A DNA stretch of 64,000 nucleotides from Elysia chlorotica (Eukaryota > Mollusca > Gastropoda > Plakobranchidae): assembly GCA_003991915.1 (NCBI GenBank), contig RQTK01000327.1, positions 7,046 through 71,045 of the forward strand. Direction: 5' to 3'. Every line of letters starts with the position of its first letter. Position 1 is the first letter of the stretch. The position numbers were made by a program, and so were the translations under genes. The notes beneath the pieces were generated by a model that saw only the letters and a list, made by a program, of their open reading frames with translations, searched no databases and was not told where the DNA came from. This document shows positions 57,801 to 64,000 of this stretch, piece by piece.

Positions 57801-60800
57801 GTACCCCTGACCTAGTTTCTCCCTACAAGTCAGCTCTACACGCTACAGGTATATTGCGCCTTCGTGTAACATGTAGGAGGCCTTCTACAAGTCGACACTC
57901 TAAACATTTTTATCTACAAAAAATTTAATTTTAAAAAGCTGAAGTTATTTTTTCATTTAAAAAAAAATTCAAATTCTAGTCCATTGAAAGAAGATTGGGT
58001 CCTGAAATATAATTTTTTCCAATCAAAAAGTGGTTTTAAAATTCATGCTTCTCAGCTGTTGGGTCTTTGTTAGGGTATTGATCTTGAGTATACATTTAGT
58101 GATTTTATTATCTATTTGTTTTTGGGTGGGTTTTTTTTAACTGTTCTCGAGACCAGTGTAATCGCATTAATATATATAATTACTGACCAAGATCTAGATT
58201 TGATTACATCTACATCCACACAGTTTAAAGTGAGAGACAGGAATGTAATGTATGGTTGTTCCTTTAATTTTGACTGTTTAAATATTTAATTTCTATTTTA
58301 TGCTTTTTATCGCTGTTGTTGTTGTTTGTTGTTGTTGCTACTTCATTTATTTATTTTATTTTTTTAGCTTTATTTGATCACAACCTGACAAGTACATTGA
58401 CAGTTTAAAACTCACCTGACCAATCCAGCAAGCCATATATGTGGGATCAATGCTTTGGGCTGTAGTAAAAGCTTCATGAGCCATCTGAAACATAGAAGAT
58501 CATTTTAAAATTAAAAGGGAAGAGTACATAAATTAATAACATTTTAAAAGCCAGTGTCCATCAGAGAGAGGAAAAACATTTAAGGAACAACTTTCTTATG
58601 AAAAAGATAGGAAAATGTTGGCCTCTCACAAAACATATGAAATGAAATGATTTATTATCTTACTTGCAAATGAAACAGTTTTAAACAAATTAAAAAACAA
58701 CAAAAAGGAGATAATGAAAGCTAACCTTCACTTCTCCTTTATCCAGGTACAGAGCCCCAAGGTTGGTCCAAGCTGTCACATTCTGAGAAAAGATCAAGTG
58801 TTTCTTGACTAAATAGGTTTCATGATACCATATATTCAACAGTATTTTACACACACAAAATGAAAACTTAAGCAGTCAGAGTAATGTTAATCTCTAGAAT
58901 TATTTAAGAGAAAAGCATTTTTAGATAGATGGCTATAAACAGTAAACATATATTAATCTACTCATCCTGTTCACTGTTAATCCAGATCATTTGACTTTTG
59001 ATCCCAAGTGCAGTAACATTAAAATACTCTATAAAATTACAACCGCAACACACATTTATTGAAAAAAAAAATTCATATATTTTTGTCATCTGCTTTGAAA
59101 TAAATGTTAGAAATAGCCATTTATCCATTTCAAGGTGCATATTGCATTTTGGGAAGCAAACACAGTATTCTGAAAGATATTGGTTAAATGCATAGCATAG
59201 AGCTTATAGAACACGTGGGTTTCTTTTTATGTTCCATAGATCACTAGGGTGATTAGGGTTAAGATTCATATCTACTACAAATTAGGAAACACATTGAGGA
59301 TCATGTCCCCCTAACATATCTAAATACTCACACTGGATTCACATTCTATTGATTTGATAAAACAATGTTGTGCTAATGCAGGATTGTGGTAGACTGAAAC
59401 AAATAAGAAAAACGTTTTTTACAAACGAGAGCAAAATAGATCACTTTGATATGAACAAAATTAAATGGTTTGTGCAATTAATCCTCAATAAAGTATATAA
59501 AAATAAATAGATATTTTCTACATAAAATATCAAAATATGCATTTGGCATTTACAAAGAAATTGATATTGAACAGTTTATCGATACTAATTCATTCCAAAT
59601 TCTTGCTGTGGGCAGATGTTAATGATAATTACAACCACTAAAGAGTTTCAACAAATTATAAAAAAATCAAGTCTTTTTTGTGCCTGCTTCATATATTTGT
59701 GTCATGGAAAAAAAAAGTTTTTATCTAACAATGCCTAATCTCAGCCTTTTCTCATAGTTTGATAAAATTTATTTAAAACATCAATTCTAAAAATCAGAGA
59801 TTGACTGGTTATTGTTTTGTTTTTGCATATTTCTTTTTTAGGACTTGACATTTTCTTTCTGAAGTTCTGTCCTTATCATTATGAAGGGCACTGTAAAATA
59901 AGAGCTCATTTACTTTTCATAGAAGCAAAGGCACTCTCCTAACTTTGGCAGTCTTTAAATAAGTCTTAAAAGCATAGCCTAGCCTTGCTCACCTTTTGAG
60001 CATCCAATCACTCCAAGAGCGTTCCAATGCCTCCATTCTTTAGGTTCAAACATAATAGCTTTCTTCATCACCTGGGCAGCCTGTCTGGCTAAGGAAACCG
60101 CCTCTCCTTGGTCTTCAGCTGAAGTCATAATGTACTGACTCTGGTAAAACAAGTTCACAGCTAAGTCATGCCACAGAGAGCCACTCTCAGGCAAAACCCT
60201 CAAGGCTTGGCTGTAGCATCTGTCAGAGTGCAGCATGAAAATTGTTTGATTTATAATGGGGTTTTTTTAATTCCAAAAAGTAACAAAACTATGAGAGGTA
60301 GGATAAATATGTGAGGAATCCAGCCAACCAAATGACACATCTCCACCACAAGGGAACAAAGCGGTTTGATTAGGGATTTAGCCAGACTTCCTGATTAGAA
60401 GGTGCACACTCTGCTATTGAGACACTTTTTTTTTTAATTTACCAAGAAGTTAAGAATTCAAGTTAGTAGAAAGTTGATGTCGAACCAAATAAAATTATAA
60501 GTGTTCATTGCATAACTATAAAAAAGGTGCACTAAAGGCTTTTATATACATCTCAATCATGAGCTGTTCTTTAAACTAAAGAAGGTAAAAAGAATAAACC
60601 ACTAAATGCTGCATTAATTTGTAGAGACATTGATATAATTAACACTTTGGCATAATGTAAATTTATAAAACAAAATTAAATTTGTCTATAATTGAGAGGA
60701 AAATAAAAAAAATAAAGCACTTTATGATGAAAATAATTATTAGTATTCTTTATCTAACTAATAAACAAACCTTGATCCAACTTTCAAAAGTTCCATTTTG

Positions 60801-62322
60801 CCGATTTGAACTTTGGCTTCTTTGCTTTCATCTTGCACTTGTTTGCCAACAAGTTTAATGGGTACACTGGCAAAACCAAACAAGACAAACCATGTAGCCG
60901 TTTTAATGGTGAAGTAAATAGTCTGTGTCCTCTGAAAGCGTTTCAGAATCATTCATCCCATAAGCATTGTATAAGTCAAACAAGCCTGACTATGTTAAGC
61001 ACACATATGTCAATGGATTTTTTTGTCTGCAGTAAGGCAGGATCAGGACATTCAATGATATTGCATATAACTTGTTGCTTTTTTAATAGAACAGTCATAC
61101 ATTTTTTTGCTTCCTTTAAATCTCCTGTCATATTAATACTCATACAGCTGTATTCACAGGTTACTATGTATAGCAAAAAATACAAAAAAAGAAGGGAAAC
61201 TCAGCATTCACACTAGGTACATATCATGACATGTGACTCAGCACAGTTGCTGATATAAAAAACCATGTTTCACAGGTTAAGAATATAAATGCCTGTTCAC
61301 ACACCATTTACCATTTCCATTCACTGATACATACTTTTACAAACAATATATTTTTTTTTAACAAACAAAACAGGGAGTGAAACAGTGTATAAAAACTTCA
61401 GGGCATTGAGTTGAGTTAAGTTGAGTTTGTTGCTTAATGTCTAACGTGAGCATTATATAATCTATATAGAGTACGGCACCCAAGACTTACGACTGAAAAT
61501 GTATGTGCTATCACACACAAGTCAGCGTTGGGACACTTGCTGGGATCAGTCGATCACATTATACTGACACTGACCAAACCATTAGGGGATGAAATCAGAC
61601 AAAGATCAATCTTACCTGTAACTGTCTGCAGCTAAACAAGAAGCCATTGAGCAAGCATCCCCCATGAGTTTCCACAGGCAAGACATGTCTGGTCTCTGGG
61701 ATGCAGCTCTACAACAAATACAAAGAAAGCCATTGAAACTTTCCATTGATAGTTACTTGACAGTCATTGTCTAATAATAATAATAAAAAAAAAAAAAGAA
61801 AATGTAATATTTCATTCTAACTTTGTGTAACTCATATTTCTTTTTTTTTTCTACTCTTGAATATTACATTGCTGTGTATCTCACAATAAATTTCCACCTT
61901 TTAAATCTATGTATCCCACCAGTTTAAAAGTGGCTGCTAGTAATCTTTAGGGAGTGGTCGGATTAAAAATGACGGAGCAGTTGACAAATAATGACAATTT
62001 CTTCAATCACAATCAGATTTGAATAAACAGCGTGATTTCATCTACATTAGTAAATTCTACATTAGCAAGGGATTGTTTTGTTTTCTTGGTAAACTATCCT
62101 AATGTGAATTAAAATTAGATTGAGTATTGAAAATATGCAATTGTTCAGTTTATTGTTTTCTTTTAAGATTTTGCCAGAGGTAAATAATGAGGATGCACTG
62201 CTTGGAAGTAAGTTTTTACCTGACTGTGTATGTGATAGCTTCCTCAAAGTGGCTTTGTGCCAGTCCATCAAGGCATTGACTTAAATTTTGTTTTGCTAGC
62301 TGTATCAGGCTTTCACTTATAC
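44361..62322 (-). CDS. SKIC3: SKIC3 (TTC37), TPR scaffold of the Ski complex, C-terminal 855 aa in 23 exons; N-terminus beyond the window
   Basis: SKIC3 scaffolds the cytoplasmic SKI2-SKI3-SKI8 helicase complex that feeds mRNA to the exosome. Exons in transcript order: 62322-62220, 61708-61616, 60866-60771, 60219-59993, 59393-59332, 58782-58726, 58484-58416, 57294-57220, 56940-56799, 55951-55858, 55029-54949, 54743-54616, 52673-52550, 52158-51984, 51582-51409, 50970-50853, 50552-50424, 49827-49706, 48416-48325, 47068-47008, 46747-46614, 45593-45452, 44432-44361 (stop). Phases agree at every junction. Diagnostic TPR-like segments are DMSCLWKLMGDAC, HWNALGVIGC, ALAQHCFIKSIE, TAWTNLGALYLDKGEVK, CWIGQALIAEIVG and MDLFRHTTELGFH, aligning with about residues 690-1564 of the human protein. 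The final three exons are less conserved. The donor after 51409 is GTTGGC. An extra in-frame exon copy lies at 54024-53938. Introns hold a LINE fragment, piggyBac-like MITEs and a SINE. Confidence 0.92.
45035..45472. repeat. 28-bp exon-edge duplication flanking an inserted block
   Basis: A 28-base direct repeat (TTATTACCTTCACCATCTGT continuing to TATCGGT) lies at 45035-45062 and 45445-45472. The right copy contains the last 21 bases and the donor of a SKIC3 exon. Between them is a poly-T/poly-G tract followed by the 361-bp block 45084-45444, which copies 42911-43265. Confidence 0.85.
47770..47826. mobile_element. Miniature TTAA-flanked inverted repeat (piggyBac-like remnant)
   Basis: TTAACCCATAATTTACCAG on the left faces an inverted TTAACCCGGTAATTTGTCAC on the right, only 49 bp apart between the TTAA sites. 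CCC-starting ends at TTAA suggest an extreme piggyBac deletion derivative; chance is possible at this size. Confidence 0.5.
48117..48317 (-). pseudogene. Acidic open frame, possible transposase N-terminus remnant
   Basis: A 66-residue minus-strand frame with an acidic patch (DEEEEDSDDNLDLDSDP) followed by FPWSSTLHDVEVELSTCRTG. An acidic N-terminus followed by a Trp-Ser motif and a Gly resembles the start of piggyBac-type transposases, but the match is weak. It lies inside the block flanked by 31-bp repeats, in a SKIC3 intron. Bases 48245-48260 carry a TCTAGATCTAGA motif. Confidence 0.35.
48737..48874. repeat. (ATT)n microsatellite
   Basis: Over 40 ATT units with one interruption near 48808, in a SKIC3 intron. 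It generates poly-Tyr and poly-Ile artefact frames. Confidence 0.97.
49325..49583 (+). mobile_element. 5'-truncated non-LTR retrotransposon (LINE ORF2 tail) with target duplication
   Basis: Plus-strand translation from 49334 to the stop at 49577-49579 gives the typical C-terminal tail of LINE-type ORF2 proteins: RWGWTGHTLWKP, then ITRQALE, NPQGKYKVGHPDQTWRRSTE and AEIKAANTTRA. One TGG has become TGA after ALE, so it is dead. A near-perfect direct repeat of about 16 bp (ACATTAATAGTTTATA, with one extra T on the right) flanks it at 49308-49324 and 49584-49600. It lies in a SKIC3 intron, opposite to the gene's direction. Confidence 0.85.
52586..52840. repeat. 255-bp direct repeat, copy 1 (contains the 5' part of a SKIC3 exon)
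   Basis: Appears identical by eye to 53937-54191. It covers 88 bases of the exon 52673-52550, its acceptor and 167 bases of upstream intron. Confidence 0.93.
52841..53902. mobile_element. piggyBac-like non-autonomous element with internal foldbacks
   Basis: Flanked by TTAA on both sides (52841-52844 and 53899-53902), with ends CCCTACAAGTGT and, inverted, CCCTCGTAGTGT. Inside are a perfect 24-bp inverted repeat (52956-52979 with 53162-53185), a nested 9-bp hairpin (53037-53062), an AGATCT-rich stretch (53370-53520) and, near the right end, a palindrome with 13-bp arms (53861-53887) next to a related one at 53821-53842. No transposase could be read; the minus-strand frame at 53350-53559 is Arg/Ser and Asp/Val repeat. 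Confidence 0.78.
53937..54191. repeat. 255-bp direct repeat, copy 2
   Basis: Second copy of 52586-52840, on the upstream side (transcript sense) of the TTAA element. It begins at a four-base CCCT shared by both junctions. Confidence 0.93.
53938..54024 (-). other. Duplicated SKIC3 mini-exon, in frame
   Basis: The copied exon portion keeps its acceptor and ends at CAGG|GTAAGC, a strong donor made at the duplication junction. Its 87 bases add exactly 29 codons: it takes one base from the preceding exon and passes one base (G) to the genuine exon, as that exon requires. It would repeat YHIALDLAQGSPAQS and the following residues of a TPR helix pair. Whether it is spliced in is unknown. Confidence 0.6.
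57328..57395. repeat. Two-copy 35-bp tandem repeat in a SKIC3 intron
   Basis: 33 bases starting ATTTTGATAAACTAGTTCTA recur at 57363 with one change, 34 bases downstream of the exon 57294-57220 on the plus map. Confidence 0.8.
61404..61612 (+). mobile_element. tRNA-derived SINE, 3'-truncated
   Basis: Starts GAGTTGAGTTAAGTTGAGTT, then TTGCTTAATGTCTAACGTGA, GTGCTATCACACACAAGTCA and CACATTATACTGACACTGAC. It ends abruptly four bases before the SKIC3 donor at 61615, without the tRNA-like tail. Confidence 0.8.
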
Positions 62323-63212
62323 CTTTTAGTAGAAGAAAAAAATAACACAGAATTACTTCATTTGTCCACTTACAAATTTCCTCCTTTGTCTGTCAAACAA
62401 ATGTCTGATGGCCTCACACAAAATCGTAACACTATATACTAAATATGGAATGAAATATATTTTCTCAATATCACAAAAGATGTATGATCAATTAAATGTG
62501 AAAATGACAAAAGATTGTACAGGTATATATATATACATTTTTTTAAAAACGGGTCAATATGCTCTAGTGTAAACTTTTGTTCTTCCTTTAAATATATGTG
62601 TGGTTGTCTGATTAAACCAGTCGCTTGTCGGAAAATCTAGTTTCGAGATACAGGCCCGAAAAGGCCAAGAGGGTGACCCCAGGTCAAAATTGAGTTAACA
62701 CCACAGTGACATAGTTTAACCATTTTTACATGTTCTGACAAAAGAAAAAGTTGAAATTCGTGCTCTAAATAATTTAATTTAATTTTTTTTGTAAACCCTA
62801 TCGTTGCTGAAAACCGAGAATTTCGTTGAAATTTGACGAATTGTAAGGTACTCTTTGCCACCGCGTAGTACCGGCACTATAATTATAAACCCTATAGTGT
62901 TGTATATCGTTGTGTTCTCTATGTTCTCTTCTATTCATTGGTGTCTAGTGCGCATGAATACAGTTGTTTACATCCGCACTACATTCATTGCGCATCTCAT
63001 TAGTCTGCTGGTTCCTAACATTCTTGCCGTTTGTCATTTTTCTCCCATTTATAGACCTACCAAACTTAATAAATTCACTTTTTTCAGGATCCTTCAACTA
63101 TCTTATATTGTTTTTTTATCTTTATTTTCTATCTTTTTTTATTGTAATATATTTTAATAATCAAAATTCCACTGTTATTGTTTGTGTAACTATGTGTTTA
63201 CAATTTTTAAAA
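62323..63212. other. SKIC3 intron, no minus-strand exon seen
   Basis: The next upstream SKIC3 exon was not found between 62323 and 64000, so this is presumably intron. Minus-strand and plus-strand frames here have no recognisable domain. Confidence 0.5.
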
Positions 63213-64000
63213 ATGGCTGCCTACTCTGAAATGGAGAAGGAAAACGAGTTGGCTTTTCTTTTAAATACAATAAAAGACTCAACTATGGATGAATTGGTCC
63301 CACACTCTATAATTTGGGGGAGCTAATTGAAGAATAGGGCCTACTTCTGCAGTCCTTTAGCTGTCGATCTCGACAGAGTCATCAGATGATGAAGAATCTA
63401 ACATGGGTGCTGATCAAAGTTTCACACCCAAGCAAGCTTCAGAGACCGTTTCAGGTGAGGAAAAAGTTAGTTTTTATGTGACTGAATGTAAGAACATCTT
63501 TCATTCAAGCATTCTAGATATCCAGAACTTTTCAACAGAGCATAATTTATAACAGAAGATAAATATTCGTCAAGATGTAGATCTAGATCTAAACATTAGA
63601 TCTCTAGATCTAGAGTACTGGTGATCAAGACTTCAGTGAAGAAAACAAACATAGTGTTTTGCTATAATCTGGTGATTTTGATCTCCATGTATGCTACATC
63701 TAGACTCTATATTGAGATGGTTTGGTCTAGATCTACATCTCCATTTCTAACTTTATGGATAAATTAAATAATGTTTTTATTATTTTTAGCCTAATTTTTA
63801 TCAGTTATGTGAGATCTGTTGAAGAAGCCTAAACCTAGATCTCTAGTTCTATACTTTTATGTATTATTATCATGAGCTTTTTTATACATGAGAAACTAAA
63901 TGAAACACAAGTACTAGTAGCTTGTTTACGCCTCTCCATTATCAACAGATACACCAACATCCCCTGTGCAACCTGAGCCTGGAACAAGCAAAGGCAATGA
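63213..64000 (+). CDS. Possible plus-strand gene or transposase 5' end nested in a SKIC3 intron (partial)
   Basis: An ATG in good context (AAAAATGGCTGCC) opens a 38-codon frame (MAAYSEMEKENELAFLLNTI). Two later segments look like spliced exons: about 63361-63453, read in frame as STESSDDEESNMGADQSF and bounded by TTTAG and GGTGAG, and 63951 to the window end, starting after ACAG and reading DTPTSPVQPEPGTSKGN. Their phases join (S, then G plus AT). The link from the first frame to the second depends on a weak GTCCCA donor. A short acidic, Ser/Pro-rich start like this is common in domesticated transposases and nuclear proteins. I do not recognise the product. Confidence 0.3.

Overview
This is eukaryotic nuclear DNA from an AT-rich, repeat-rich invertebrate genome. 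A mollusc, probably a gastropod, is the best guess, but that is an inference from gene style and repeat landscape and was not tested. The genes are split into many short exons with GT-AG introns. Long (CT)n, (CTT)n, (GTT)n, (ATT)n and (ACT)n microsatellites, tRNA-derived SINEs and small terminal-inverted-repeat elements are common. There are no bacterial operons, CRISPR arrays or rRNA genes.

Five genes can be read. (1) 3922-4911 (-) is an intronless, Golgi-type membrane sulfotransferase resembling heparan sulfate 3-O-sulfotransferases, with a divergent PAPS-binding loop. (2) 8449-14972 (+) is an eight-exon F-box protein of 448 aa matching FBXO39. (3) 19074-27112 (-) is an eight-exon PARP-family mono-ADP-ribosyltransferase of 447 aa with an H-Y-I triad and two UBA-like modules at its C-terminus; a probable 5' noncoding exon lies near 28.65 kb. 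(4) 31122-35518 (+) is an eight-exon alpha-arrestin (ARRDC2/3/4 class) of 420 aa with three PPxY motifs. (5) 44361-62322 (-) holds the last 23 exons (855 aa) of SKIC3/TTC37, the TPR scaffold of the Ski complex; its N-terminal half lies beyond the right edge. All exon phases in these models are mutually consistent.

Layout: 1-3.4 kb is noncoding with a SINE; 5-8.4 kb is microsatellite-rich intergenic DNA; 15-19 kb is intergenic with a foldback element, a SINE and a hAT-like MITE with an 8-bp target duplication; 28.7-31.1 kb separates the divergent PARP and arrestin genes; 35.5-44.4 kb is a long AT-rich stretch between the convergent arrestin and SKIC3 genes; 62.3-64 kb carries a possible plus-strand gene or transposase fragment.

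The genes share no pathway and look like an ordinary chromosomal neighbourhood. Two things stand out. One is the PARP plus tandem UBA-like architecture. The other is a recurrent kind of local rearrangement: partial exons or splice-site edges have been duplicated around an inserted block at 20.3-23.0, 45.0-45.5, 47.7-48.3 and 52.6-54.2 kb. One of these creates a second, in-frame 87-nt SKIC3 mini-exon beside a TTAA-flanked piggyBac-like element. Collapsed haplotypes or assembly errors are the main alternative explanation.
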